This document shows, in pieces, positions 1 to 8,920 of a DNA stretch of 64,000 nucleotides. The notes beneath the pieces are model-generated. The model saw nothing but the letters and a program-made list of their open reading frames with translations, was not told the origin of the DNA and did no database searches. The position numbers and the translations under genes were made by a program. Numbering within the stretch: the stretch's first letter is position 1; every line of letters begins with the position of its first letter. The stretch is from Leptospiraceae bacterium (lineage in GTDB: Bacteria; Spirochaetota; Leptospiria; Leptospirales; Leptospiraceae), in contig JADJFV010000002.1 in NCBI GenBank assembly GCA_016708435.1, positions 124,001 to 188,000 of the forward strand, read 5' to 3'.

Positions 1-181
1 AAATCAGCGCACAAAAGATAAATAACAATATCACCTCTGGCGGAACTATCGTAAAAAATAAATCAAAGAAACTGATTAGCTTCTTGATTGACTCGATAAA
101 AGTCTTAATTCCTAATAACTCGTTTAACGTGTTTTGAATACCCACTAATTCATTTTTAAATTTGTCTACAAAGTCTAACAT
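1..181 (-). CDS. Partial hypothetical membrane protein (N-terminal 60 codons)
   Basis: An open frame reads leftward off the window edge from an ATG at 181. An AGGAG ribosome site lies 6 bases upstream of it. The visible part begins MLDFVDKFKNELVG, has an amphipathic region, and turns hydrophobic from about residue 35 (LISFFDLFFTIVPP, then a run of I, L and F), suggesting a first membrane segment near the cut. I do not recognise a family and the C-terminus lies outside the window. The call as a real gene rests on the good ribosome site and the uninterrupted frame. Confidence 0.55.
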   Translation of the reverse strand, partial: MLDFVDKFKNELVGIQNTLNELLGIKTFIESIKKLISFFDLFFTIVPPEVILLFIFCALI

Positions 182-534
182 GCGTTACTCCTATTTTAAT
201 GCCAATCCTTCTCCTAGATTCTTTCTAGTCGCCTGCAAGGATGTTGTCATAAGTTCTTACTCTTGAATAAAAAACAAACCTGTCAAATAGAATTCCTTCC
301 TTTTACCTTTCAGCAATATAGTTCTAACATAGAAGCCACATAGAAGCCGGATTCGGCTTCTATGTGGCTTCTATGTCCCTCTTATGTGGCTCTTAGGGTA
401 AAGGTTTAGCACAACAATGGATTAATATCTTTTATTGGTGCTCTCGGTGTTTGTTGGTGGATGTATAACGAGACAGCATTAACCATACTCAAAAAAACAC
501 TCAAGCTTATGAAAAAATTACCGATAGACATTAT
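182..534. other. Intergenic region with long hairpin
   Basis: This 353-base stretch lies between two divergent genes. It holds the 23-bp perfect inverted repeat at 327-376 and further degenerate copies of its 11-base unit up to about 398. The right part (about 469-534) is open in the frame of the following gene but has no ATG, GTG or TTG start upstream of 535. I see no RNA gene or other coding region. Confidence 0.5.
327..376. repeat. Perfect 23-bp inverted repeat built from tandem 11-mers
   Basis: The left arm (327-349) is two tandem copies of ACATAGAAGCC plus G. The loop is GATT (350-353), and the right arm (354-376) is the exact reverse complement. Two further degenerate copies of the unit follow on the right. 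It could fold as a very stable hairpin in RNA of either strand. No U-run follows, so a simple intrinsic terminator is not obvious; a mobile palindromic repeat is an alternative. Confidence 0.85.
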
Positions 535-1191
535 GTGAAACTAGATAGTATTGATTCTGTCCAATCTGTTATGCAAAGGATTCGCGAAATTTCCCAATTC
601 ACTCAGGAAATCGAAAAAGGTTCTTCAGAGAGTTTTAAACAGATTGCTGACAAGCCTGAATTTGCTAAAGAATTAGATTTGGCTCTTGGAAATATTGATT
701 CCAATAAACAAATACATCCTACTATCTTACCTCCTAAAGAACTAACTTTAAAAGTAGACCCAGTTCGTGACCCTGAAATTGCCGAGTCAATAAAAGCAAA
801 ACAGCATAAACCTCGAACGATAGACGAAATCATTGAATTTGAATCAAAAGCAAAAGGTCTTGACCCTGACTTGGTAAGAGCAGTCGTCAAAGCAGAATCT
901 AACTTCAACCCGCGTGCAGAATCTCCGAAAGGAGCAATGGGGCTAATGCAACTTATGCCCGATACTGCAGAAGAGCTAGGAGTAGAAAACCCTTTTGACC
1001 CGAGACAAAACATCAAGGGTGGAACTAAATACCTAAAAGAACTTCTTGATACATTTAAAAACAAAGACTTAGCGGTTGCTGCTTACAACGCAGGACCCGG
1101 AGCCGTTCGTAAATACAAAGGAATTCCTCCCTACTCCGAAACGAAAGGCTATGTTAAGAAAGTAAATAACTACCTGAACGAATACAGGTAA
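535..1191 (+). CDS. Lytic transglycosylase, SLT (goose-lysozyme-like) domain
   Basis: A 218-residue protein whose C-terminal half (about 95-215) is a complete SLT domain. The catalytic glutamate is E121 in VVKAESNFNPRAES, followed by GAMGLMQLMPDTAEELGV and the AAYNAGPGAV motif. This family cleaves the beta-1,4 bond of peptidoglycan to give a 1,6-anhydro product. The N-terminal 90 residues are charged, predicted helical and have no clear signal peptide, which resembles spirochaete SLT proteins linked to flagellar assembly; that link is an inference. The start is GTG at 535, which has no good ribosome site. An internal ATG at 571 is possible. Confidence 0.9.
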   Translation: MKLDSIDSVQSVMQRIREISQFTQEIEKGSSESFKQIADKPEFAKELDLALGNIDSNKQIHPTILPPKELTLKVDPVRDPEIAESIKAKQHKPRTIDEIIEFESKAKGLDPDLVRAVVKAESNFNPRAESPKGAMGLMQLMPDTAEELGVENPFDPRQNIKGGTKYLKELLDTFKNKDLAVAAYNAGPGAVRKYKGIPPYSETKGYVKKVNNYLNEYR

Positions 1192-1223
1192 GTATCCTCT
1201 TTTCTATATTCGCAACCTAGACT

Positions 1224-1556
1224 ATGTCAAATTCTGATACTAAGCATTTTGATTTAGAAGAGTTACGAAGTAATTTAGAAGACGATGAGGCTTTTTTAAT
1301 TAGATACCTAGGACTTCTCAAAAATGAATTAGATTCATCTCTCCTTGTTTTAAAAGAAAAATTTGAAAAGCAAGATAGAGATGGAGTTTCCTCGACAGCA
1401 CATAGAATCAAAGGAACTGCTTTAAATAGTTGCTGTGGAGAATTATCCGTATTAGCCCTAACGCTAGAAAAGACAAAAGAATTTGATAAAGAAGTTATGG
1501 GGCAATTAATTCAAAAAATAGAATCTGAAATCGCTCTCATAAAAACTTTACTCTAA
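1224..1556 (+). CDS. Hpt-domain histidine phosphotransfer protein
   Basis: A 110-residue, all-helical protein with the Hpt signature AHRIKGTA; H60 is the expected phospho-accepting histidine. The whole protein is one Hpt domain, the usual size for a stand-alone phosphorelay intermediate that passes phosphate between response-regulator receiver domains. No hybrid kinase or receiver gene is adjacent, so its partners are unknown. Its TAA stop at 1554-1556 abuts the stop of the convergent gene at 1557 with no intervening base. Confidence 0.85.
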   Translation: MSNSDTKHFDLEELRSNLEDDEAFLIRYLGLLKNELDSSLLVLKEKFEKQDRDGVSSTAHRIKGTALNSCCGELSVLALTLEKTKEFDKEVMGQLIQKIESEIALIKTLL

Positions 1557-2789
1557 TCATTGCTTACGTATTAAAACCATTAGATTCGATTTATCATTTC
1601 CCTTCAATACTCCATAGCCATATTTAAAAGGTAAATTCTTTGCGTTTTGTTTAAACTCATTTTGTAAATCTGTTTGATCCGGAACATTAGGCGTATTCTG
1701 TAAACGAGCACGAGCAGTATATACACCGAAGACTTTTGCCTCCCATGCAACTCTATCGAATGCTTTAAATGGAATTGCAGAATCATCTTGCACTACTGTA
1801 TCTGTTCTAGCTAAAATTGTTTTGATAAATTTTTCATACATCGGAAGTTGCAATACATATTCTGCTGATTTTAATAATAAATTTAGTCTTCCCTGGCTAA
1901 CAAAGTATTTCCCCTCAGCCGTGTTTTCCTCTGCCGAATTCTCATTGATATACATTCTGAAAAAAGTAAGCTCCCTACTATACATATCCTTTTCTTTATG
2001 AAAATAGATTCGAACTGCTTCTATCTTGTCCGGATTTTTATCTGCAATATGAGCCTCTGTTTCGGGAATTAACTTTCCTGTCCTATCTAATTCTACTCGT
2101 TCCCAAAAGTCAATCTTGAGTCCAAGTCGAGTCATGAAAATGAGCAGCACAGGAGATGTTCCTGAAAAATGCGGATTAGCAAATTCCCGTCTCATTCTCT
2201 TTCTGGTAAAATAATTTTGTGCAGCCATCTCACCGACCATGCTCTGTATAGAATTAAGTCCTTGTTTCAATTGCTCTGGTGTTAAAGAATTTGGATCTGT
2301 TATTTTTCCTGCTGGCTCAAGTCCTACCATGATATTTGAGTTTGCATCTGGATAAAATGCATTTAGATTTACAAAGTCTGCACCACTCAGTGGGTAAAAC
2401 GCAGTGTTAGCCGCTCCCTTGACTGGCATGAACTCAGACTTGAAAGGTTGAACTTTTTTTAAATAATCAGAATCAATTTTCTCCCAATAGGAATTGATTG
2501 TCTTCGCATACGACTTATAACTTGCGGACTCACTTAGTTTGAGAAAACGATTTTTTTCATCGAGTGGTAATCCAGAAAGAAATTGAGAAAGCTCATACCA
2601 GTATAAATCTGTATTTTCAGATCGAACCAGTCTTCTAGTTGAATCAGAACTTGCACAGGAAAGAATCAGCCCACAAATCAATAAATAGAGTAGCGGTTTA
2701 ATGAAAGTAACCGGTCTCTTTTGTTTATCTGTTGGCTTACGAAAATAGGAAACCGTCTTTGATAAAAGTAAATCAGAACTTATAAGCAT
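1557..2789 (-). CDS. Hypothetical lipoprotein
   Basis: A 410-residue protein with a 30-residue charged lead, a hydrophobic segment (KPLLYLLICGLILSC) and a lipobox cysteine at C45, so it is probably membrane-anchored outside the cytoplasm. The remainder is soluble-looking mixed alpha/beta with no family I recognise. A start closer to the signal segment would be more usual, but no ATG, GTG or TTG is present there. The chosen ATG has a weak AAAGG 11 bases upstream. It lies 22 bases downstream of the outer-membrane-type gene at 2812-4137 and is probably cotranscribed with it. Confidence 0.75.
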   Translation of the reverse strand: MLISSDLLLSKTVSYFRKPTDKQKRPVTFIKPLLYLLICGLILSCASSDSTRRLVRSENTDLYWYELSQFLSGLPLDEKNRFLKLSESASYKSYAKTINSYWEKIDSDYLKKVQPFKSEFMPVKGAANTAFYPLSGADFVNLNAFYPDANSNIMVGLEPAGKITDPNSLTPEQLKQGLNSIQSMVGEMAAQNYFTRKRMRREFANPHFSGTSPVLLIFMTRLGLKIDFWERVELDRTGKLIPETEAHIADKNPDKIEAVRIYFHKEKDMYSRELTFFRMYINENSAEENTAEGKYFVSQGRLNLLLKSAEYVLQLPMYEKFIKTILARTDTVVQDDSAIPFKAFDRVAWEAKVFGVYTARARLQNTPNVPDQTDLQNEFKQNAKNLPFKYGYGVLKGNDKSNLMVLIRKQ

Positions 2790-2811
2790 AATTTTTTAAT
2801 ACCTTTGTTTA

Positions 2812-4137
2812 TTAGAAAGATAATTCTAGACCAAGGGATGTCGCATACTCAAAGTTTAACTGTGAGTGAATCGGAAGTCTAAAGACTCCAAAGTTGGAAT
2901 AGTAATAATCTCTATTTGCATTATTTTTAAAATTAAAAAAGAAAGTTGTATTGTAGGAATCATTATTTCTTCCTCGAAAGGAAGCAGAAAACGAATTATT
3001 ACTTGGTATACTCGAAGTCGAATCTGTTGGTCGATTCGTAGTTACAATATTATAAACATTATTCCCGATATAAATAGAATATCTTTTATACCGATCAAGA
3101 AAAAAGGTAAGACCGAATGCCGCATAATCTCTATTAAACAGAGAAGCCGCATCAGGTCTAAGAATTGTTCGCATTAAATTATCAGAAAGATAATTGTATT
3201 TTAAATTGAGCACAAAATACTTTAGTCCAACAGCCATTGCAAGTCTTGCTCCCTCAGACACATTGGTTTCATTGATTAGAGAACGATTGGAATTGTAAAT
3301 TGCAGTTTGAAAGAGTAGATTCTTAGTTGGAGCAAGATTAGCCTGCCATTCAAATAGATTTTTATTTACTCGGTCTGCATCTTTGTAAGAAATTTCTGTA
3401 TCTCTATAATAATTATTTCCATTTAAAAATCCGCCCTGGTTGTATCTATACGGATTATTGAGAGTAGACTCTCCTGCAATGAATCCAGTTGAAACGTATT
3501 TATTTCCAGTAAAACTAACTCCTGCACTGGTAGTCGGATATTGCTTTAAGCGATCATCAAAAATATCAAACTGAGTAGATTTAAAATTAGCAGTAAAATT
3601 AGAATTAATCTGATAGCTCATTTCTACATTTCTAACTTGCGTATTTCGACTTTGAAGTAAATTAGAAGTATCCGCTGTTTTGTTTTGATATTTATATTCT
3701 AAAATTTGATTTGCTATGGCACGAGTTTCGCCTATCGTATTAACAGAAATCTTATCATCTTTATAATAAGTAAATACATCCGGCTGTAAATTTTGATACG
3801 GTCTAATTTGATTATCATTCAAGAAAGGAGTAAGAACATCTTCATTCGGAGACTTGCTATAGCTACTACCCCATACTGATTTAGAAATTTCATTTTGTAT
3901 TTCACGAATGGTCTTGATAGAAAAAAACTTTTCGTCTTTCATTTCTTTCTGTAAAGTTGCATAGGCTTTCCTATCAGGGCTCTTAGAAGGAAATGTATCT
4001 TCTTTTTGAAAATAGTATCTCTCTTTTTTTTCAGGAGGATCAAGTGGCGTTAAAGATAATATGGTAACAAATCCTATTCCATAAAGAATAGAAACAATGG
4101 CTGAAAATTTTGTATTGAGGACCGTTGACCCATACAT
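2812..4137 (-). CDS. Probable outer-membrane beta-barrel protein
   Basis: A 441-residue protein with an N-terminal hydrophobic signal-like segment (about 10-30) and then a polar region. The C-terminal part is rich in alternating aromatic and polar strands (for example YSIYIGNNVYNIV, YNTTFFFNF, YYYSNFGVFRLP) and ends LGLELSF, with a terminal phenylalanine typical of outer-membrane barrels. I do not recognise a named family. The following gene encodes a lipoprotein, so the pair may act together at the cell envelope; that is an inference. Confidence 0.65.
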   Translation of the reverse strand: MYGSTVLNTKFSAIVSILYGIGFVTILSLTPLDPPEKKERYYFQKEDTFPSKSPDRKAYATLQKEMKDEKFFSIKTIREIQNEISKSVWGSSYSKSPNEDVLTPFLNDNQIRPYQNLQPDVFTYYKDDKISVNTIGETRAIANQILEYKYQNKTADTSNLLQSRNTQVRNVEMSYQINSNFTANFKSTQFDIFDDRLKQYPTTSAGVSFTGNKYVSTGFIAGESTLNNPYRYNQGGFLNGNNYYRDTEISYKDADRVNKNLFEWQANLAPTKNLLFQTAIYNSNRSLINETNVSEGARLAMAVGLKYFVLNLKYNYLSDNLMRTILRPDAASLFNRDYAAFGLTFFLDRYKRYSIYIGNNVYNIVTTNRPTDSTSSIPSNNSFSASFRGRNNDSYNTTFFFNFKNNANRDYYYSNFGVFRLPIHSQLNFEYATSLGLELSF

Positions 4138-4174
4138 GATTTTACAAAGACTAACTAAGTTAATCTACGACCTT

Positions 4175-5932
4175 TTATGAGTCTTTTTCAACTTCTTTTT
4201 TCTTTTCTAGTCGATCTTCAATTCTACGAAGAATGCTATCAGGAGTATACTTTCCATCCTTTTCCGTTTTGCCCATTGGCATTTTTAATATTTCAGGAAC
4301 TACATCTGTTACATGAGAAAAAGAAACAATATTGAACTTATTGTCTTGAATCGCTTTCATAACTTCGGCAGATAAAACTAGGTCTTTGGCGTTAGCAGTC
4401 GGAATGTATACATAGAAAACGTCTTTCGGACTACCTAATAATTTTGAGATGGCAAACCAGGCTTCTACTTTTTGATTGATCGCACCAACGGGCATTGTCT
4501 CTCCATATTGAGACATTGACCCTGTTATTGCAACATTGCTTGGGATTTCGTAACCAGATAAAGCGGATAACGTCGCAATTAGTTCTGCTACAGTTGCAGA
4601 GTCACCGTCCACGATAGAATGGCTTTGCTCAAATAAAATAGAAATATCAACGGCAAAGGCACTGAAGTTCGCAAACAATCCTTTTAAATAGGATTGCAAG
4701 ATAAATACTCCTTTATCATGAACATCGCCTGAAAGATTTACTTCTCTTTCAATGTTAATAAAGTTTCCACTACCCATGAGTGCACGCGAGGAGATAACAC
4801 TGACTTGCCCATATTCTTGGTGCGTAGAGTAAGGTGTAAAGATGGAAAGTCCATTGATTCGACCCAATCGCTTTCCCGATACAGTCATATTATACATACC
4901 ATTCTTTAAATCTTCATAGTATTTCTTTTTAGGAAGTGAATCTCTTTTTTCAATATTCAAAATCGCCGTATCAATATCTATGTCAGTGATTGTAGATCCT
5001 TTTACATCTTTTTTAGATTTAGAAAGAACCATTGCTTCTTCATAGATGGTTTTAATGTCTGTTACGTTGAGAGAGAACTTAGACTTGCTTTCATTTAGTT
5101 TAAGTGCTTCTTCGAGTAAACGCTTCTTAGCCGACAAAGATGGAACGGGATAGTCTTTCAAGCTTAGCGTATCAATTAATCCCGAGAAACGAGAAATATT
5201 TTTCTTGTTCAGCTCTGCCTCATACTCAAGATCAATTTTCATTTTGAATACTTCGTGAAGATTACTATCTCTCTTTAATAATTGCTCATACATATGCTCT
5301 TCTCCAATCAATATAACTCTTACATTAATTGGAAATTGAGGAAGTGTTCTATCTAAAGATTGAAAGAAGTTTAATTCTGGTAAATTGATAAAGTCAATTT
5401 TTTCTGTTAAGAGACAAGATTTGAGTAAGTCATACACAACTGGCTCTTGCACAAGTCTTGCAATCGGCAATATCAAAAAACCGCCGGTAGCTTTGATGAG
5501 ATTGCCAGGATGATATTTCTTTTCAGTCGGAATTCCTACAAGGCTCATCGTATTCGGAGTAGGATCATAAATGATTGGAGTTGTCTCTGCATCTGGATCA
5601 AAGAGTGGAGTCAAACCCTCTTTGTATTCGGGGTCTTCTACAATCGAGTTACTTTTTCTAAAATAATAGAACTTAGGAAATTTATTCTTTGTGGAATACT
5701 CTTTCTTGAGTAAGGAAGTAGTGCTACTTCTCTTTCCTGCACCTTCATCTCCTGCTATGATGAAATGCTGATAGAATTGAGGATTGTCCAATGCCTGTCG
5801 AATCTGCTTTAGAGCATCTGTTTGAAAAATGAAATACTCTGGATGAAATTCCTTATCCTTTAAATCTAGTTTTGCAAAATCACTGTCTTTTAAATCTACA
5901 GATACATCGGGCTTTGTCAATTTTTTTAACAT
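4175..5932 (-). CDS. Lon-like protease with degenerate AAA domain
   Basis: A 585-residue protein. An N-terminal AAA-like region has a Walker A variant GDEGAGKRSS (61-70). The C-terminal part is a Lon-type (S16) serine protease with the catalytic dyad S445 in VDGDSAT and K488 in VGAINQK. The domain order matches LonB/YcbZ-type proteins, without the long N-terminal domain of LonA. The expected Walker B region reads GGFLILPIARL (151-160) and lacks the acidic residues, as in other Lon homologues with reduced ATPase activity. It is preceded by about 220 bases of non-coding DNA and is transcribed toward the outer-membrane/lipoprotein pair. Confidence 0.88.
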   Translation of the reverse strand: MLKKLTKPDVSVDLKDSDFAKLDLKDKEFHPEYFIFQTDALKQIRQALDNPQFYQHFIIAGDEGAGKRSSTTSLLKKEYSTKNKFPKFYYFRKSNSIVEDPEYKEGLTPLFDPDAETTPIIYDPTPNTMSLVGIPTEKKYHPGNLIKATGGFLILPIARLVQEPVVYDLLKSCLLTEKIDFINLPELNFFQSLDRTLPQFPINVRVILIGEEHMYEQLLKRDSNLHEVFKMKIDLEYEAELNKKNISRFSGLIDTLSLKDYPVPSLSAKKRLLEEALKLNESKSKFSLNVTDIKTIYEEAMVLSKSKKDVKGSTITDIDIDTAILNIEKRDSLPKKKYYEDLKNGMYNMTVSGKRLGRINGLSIFTPYSTHQEYGQVSVISSRALMGSGNFINIEREVNLSGDVHDKGVFILQSYLKGLFANFSAFAVDISILFEQSHSIVDGDSATVAELIATLSALSGYEIPSNVAITGSMSQYGETMPVGAINQKVEAWFAISKLLGSPKDVFYVYIPTANAKDLVLSAEVMKAIQDNKFNIVSFSHVTDVVPEILKMPMGKTEKDGKYTPDSILRRIEDRLEKKKEVEKDS

Positions 5933-6152
5933 ATCTGCTATTCTTTCAGTATAGTCTTTTACTGCAATTAGATATTAGAGGCACACTCTGAATTTCAGGC
6001 ATAATCACAAGTATCTGACATAACATAATGGAAATTCAGTCGCCAAGGTTCAGTAATGTAATTTTACGAAGAAAGGCGAATCAGAAAGAAATGTTCCATT
6101 TTTTGCACACATATTGACTACTTTCTTACCTATTGGAGTAAGGAGCAAAAAA

Positions 6153-6443
6153 ATGAATCTACACCAAGAAAGTTATTGCCATATATATGGGTATTCCAAT
6201 ATAACAACCCATATGAAGACAACCATTGATATAACTGATAGTCTATTATTGGATGCAAAGAACACGGCAAGCAATGAGAATATCACTCTGCGGGAAATCA
6301 TTGAGGCGTCCCTTCGTAAATACCTATCCGAGAAGAAGGCAATCTCTAACTTTGAACTCAAGAAAAAATCCTTCCATGGTTTAGGTCTACAAGCAGGAGC
6401 TAGCCTTGACTGGAATGTCCTTGCAGACCAGATTTACAGTTAA
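6153..6443 (+). CDS. vapB: VapB-like antitoxin
   Basis: A small antitoxin with a ribbon-helix-helix-like N-terminal core (MKTTIDITDSLLLDAKN then TLREIIEASLRKYL) and a polar toxin-binding tail. I chose the ATG at 6153 because AAGGAG stands 7 bases upstream. The conserved core starts at an internal ATG at 6213, which has no ribosome site, so a 20-residue extension or a 76-residue product are both possible. The gene is 3 bases upstream of a PIN-domain toxin. It probably represses its own promoter through the inverted repeat at 6185-6214. Confidence 0.75.
   Translation: MNLHQESYCHIYGYSNITTHMKTTIDITDSLLLDAKNTASNENITLREIIEASLRKYLSEKKAISNFELKKKSFHGLGLQAGASLDWNVLADQIYS
6185..6214. promoter_or_regulatory. 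Inverted repeat, candidate VapBC operator
   Basis: ATATGGGT (6185-6192) and ACCCATAT (6207-6214) are exact reverse complements separated by 14 bases, immediately at the start of the antitoxin core. A 12-base palindrome CCATATATATGG (6179-6190) overlaps the left half. VapBC systems are typically autoregulated by such sites; binding here is an inference. If translation begins at 6153, the site lies inside the coding sequence. Confidence 0.45.
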
Positions 6444-6446
6444 GCG

Positions 6447-6881
6447 ATGATCGCAATAGATACGAACATTCTGATCTATGCACATCGGGAGGATAGCCCT
6501 TTTCATGCCAAAGCCCATTCTCTAGTCAAAGAAATGGCAGAATCAAAGGCTTCCTGGGCAATTCCTTATCCCTGCTTACACGAATTCTATGCGATTGCAA
6601 CCCATCCTAAGATATTCAACCCACCCACTCCAACAGAATTAGCTATTGAGCAAATGGAAGCTTGGCTAGAAAGTCCTACTTTGCATTTGCTTGGCGAATC
6701 TCCTGGCTATTTCGAAATTTTAAAACAAAAATTGCTTCTTGGAAAACTGCAAGGAGCCAAAGTTCACGATGCTAGAATCGCAGCTATATGCATTCAAAGC
6801 GGAGTGAGCCTACTCTATTCTTCCGACCGTGACTTCAATAAAATCTCAGGACTTAAAATTCAAAACCCACTGACTCAATGA
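6447..6881 (+). CDS. vapC: VapC-like PIN-domain toxin ribonuclease
   Basis: A 144-residue PIN-domain protein. The acidic metal-binding residues are visible: D5 in AIDTNILIY, E46 in CLHEF, D108 in VHDARI, and D127/D129 in SSDRDF. Such toxins cleave RNA, often tRNA, and are neutralised by the antitoxin encoded 3 bases upstream. All catalytic positions look intact, so the toxin should be active. Its stop codon overlaps the start of the following membrane cyclase gene by 4 bases (ATGA). Confidence 0.9.
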   Translation: MIAIDTNILIYAHREDSPFHAKAHSLVKEMAESKASWAIPYPCLHEFYAIATHPKIFNPPTPTELAIEQMEAWLESPTLHLLGESPGYFEILKQKLLLGKLQGAKVHDARIAAICIQSGVSLLYSSDRDFNKISGLKIQNPLTQ

Positions 6882-8917
6882 AAAGCTTAAAATCAAAAGT
6901 TATAATCGGTCTCTTAGGAATACAAATCATTATCTTTGCAGCACTGGGCTATACAATTTTCAATATCATGCAAAAAGAACTAGTAAATAAGTTACGAGCC
7001 TACATGCTTTCCCTCGCTCAAGCTTGTGCTGGTTCAATCGACCCAATTAAGCATTCTTCTTTTACCAGTCTAGAAGCACGAAAAGATCCTGACTACTGGC
7101 GTTACTTTAAATACCTGAACACAATCTATACACGAGAAGAATACATCAGTTATATTTTTACTTTAAATTACGACAAAGAGAAAGACAGTTTTTTCTATGC
7201 AGTAGATGGAGCAACAGCTGAGTCAGATAAGATTTGGATGGAGTCTAGTCTTGTTGGATTCTCTGTGTATAGCAATCAATTGGGGCAACTCACTGTTAGA
7301 TACGATTCTATTGAGCAAACAAATGATTTCACAATCCAAACAAACAAAGGACAAATCCAGATCGGAATCATCAATAAGGGCAGACTAAAAAAAATCCTTA
7401 TCAATGGAATGGAAGTCATCAAAGTGATTGCAGAAGACCCACTAATCGTTCTATCTGCGGGAAAAGAAGTTCATCCACTCAATAGAAAATTAAAGATTCA
7501 AATGCCGCTGTTTGAATCAAACGAAATTTTTACATTGACATTTACAGGCAAAGGGGAACCCGAATCAGACCCTGGAGCAGAATACATTATTTCCGAGCCA
7601 GAAAAAGAAAAGAATAGGTTTATACTAAAGAGTGGCAAAGATCATGTAGACGACGATGCGAAGTCAACTTCGTATGGAAATGATATTACCGCAACAGCAA
7701 TCATTAAAGATGCTCTTGGGAATCCTATGGGCATGGTAATTATTTATATGGAATCTAAAACCTTTAAAGAATCCAAGGATGCTTTCCTGGCTACAGCGTC
7801 TATCGTTTTCATTTTTACATTCTTCGGCACAAGCCTTATAGGTTTTCTTTTCGCAAATTACATTTCCAATCCAATCTCTAGCCTTAACCGAGGAGTAAAA
7901 GAATTAAGCGAAGGAAATTTACATACACAAGTGATTCTTCCAAGAGAGGACGAGTTTGGGGACTTAGCAAAAAGATTCAATCAAATGGTAAACAAGATTC
8001 GAATTGAAAAAGAAAACTCAGATCGTTTGAATATTGAACTTGCTACTACTGTGGAGGCTTACAGTCGTTTTGTGCCAATGGAATTCTTGAGCGAACTCGG
8101 TCATGATAGCATTATCAATGTAAAATTGGGTGACCAATTAGAAAAAGAAATGACTATCCTTTTTTCAGATATTCGTAGTTTTACATCCCTATCAGAAACA
8201 ATGACTCCGGAAGAAAATTTTCAATTTATAAATGGATACCTTGGTAGAGTAAGTCCCATTATCCGCAAACACGGAGGATTTATTGATAAATACATTGGGG
8301 ACGCAGTCATGGCACTGTTTCCCAACAAGCCCCAGGATGCGATTCTCGCTTCTTTAGAAATGCAAAAAGAAGTTTTTATTTACAACTCTCATAGGCTAAC
8401 AAGTGGTTATACCCCAATTCAAATCGGCATAGGACTTCATACTGGCTCAGTGATACTCGGCACAGTAGGAGAAGAAAAGCGTATGGAAGGAACTGTTATT
8501 TCGGATGTAGTGAATACCGCATCTAGACTAGAAAGCCTTACAAAAACATTCGGGGCTTCTATCTTAATTTCGGATGAAATATATACTTCATTATATTCTA
8601 TAGGTCAATATCAATTCCGCTTTCTAGGACGAATTAGAGTAAAAGGGAAAAGAGCGTCTATTAGCATTTACGAGCTATTAGACGCAGCACCAACAGACAC
8701 CATCGCTCAAAAGATTCAAACAAGAGAAGACTTTCAGTATGCTTTAGAATTGTATTGGAAGCAAAGCTTTTTTGAAGCATCCGAAATTTTCTCGGAAATT
8801 CTATTTAAAAATAAAAAAGACAAAGCAGTTGAATACTACTTAAAGCAAATTCAAAGATATATTAAAATTGGCGCTCCCGATAACTGGGACGGTGTAGAAG
8901 AAATGGACGCAAAATGA
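6878..8917 (+). CDS. Membrane-bound class III adenylate/guanylate cyclase with HAMP
   Basis: A 679-residue sensor cyclase. A membrane segment at about 8-30 is followed by a large extracytoplasmic region (about 31-300), a second membrane segment (about 303-327), a HAMP linker (about 328-380) and a class III catalytic domain. The metal-binding aspartates are D431 (LFSDIRSFTSLSE) and D475 (KYIGDAVMALF); the MEGTVISDVVNTASRLE region follows. It should make cAMP or cGMP in response to an external signal. The start ATG overlaps the vapC stop by 4 bases, suggesting coupled translation. The gene ends 3 bases before a convergent gene. Confidence 0.9.
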   Translation: MKSLKSKVIIGLLGIQIIIFAALGYTIFNIMQKELVNKLRAYMLSLAQACAGSIDPIKHSSFTSLEARKDPDYWRYFKYLNTIYTREEYISYIFTLNYDKEKDSFFYAVDGATAESDKIWMESSLVGFSVYSNQLGQLTVRYDSIEQTNDFTIQTNKGQIQIGIINKGRLKKILINGMEVIKVIAEDPLIVLSAGKEVHPLNRKLKIQMPLFESNEIFTLTFTGKGEPESDPGAEYIISEPEKEKNRFILKSGKDHVDDDAKSTSYGNDITATAIIKDALGNPMGMVIIYMESKTFKESKDAFLATASIVFIFTFFGTSLIGFLFANYISNPISSLNRGVKELSEGNLHTQVILPREDEFGDLAKRFNQMVNKIRIEKENSDRLNIELATTVEAYSRFVPMEFLSELGHDSIINVKLGDQLEKEMTILFSDIRSFTSLSETMTPEENFQFINGYLGRVSPIIRKHGGFIDKYIGDAVMALFPNKPQDAILASLEMQKEVFIYNSHRLTSGYTPIQIGIGLHTGSVILGTVGEEKRMEGTVISDVVNTASRLESLTKTFGASILISDEIYTSLYSIGQYQFRFLGRIRVKGKRASISIYELLDAAPTDTIAQKIQTREDFQYALELYWKQSFFEASEIFSEILFKNKKDKAVEYYLKQIQRYIKIGAPDNWDGVEEMDAK

Positions 8918-8920
8918 GTA

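Noticed and set aside
327..398. A short CRISPR-like array of ACATAGAAGCC units
   Set aside because: Units are only 11 bases with no spacers and are arranged as a palindrome, not as direct repeats separated by unique sequence.
2866..3177. A plus-strand frame rich in Arg, Lys, Ile and Ser opposite the outer-membrane gene
   Set aside because: Its composition is that of a shadow of an AT-rich beta-barrel gene; no start context or motif.
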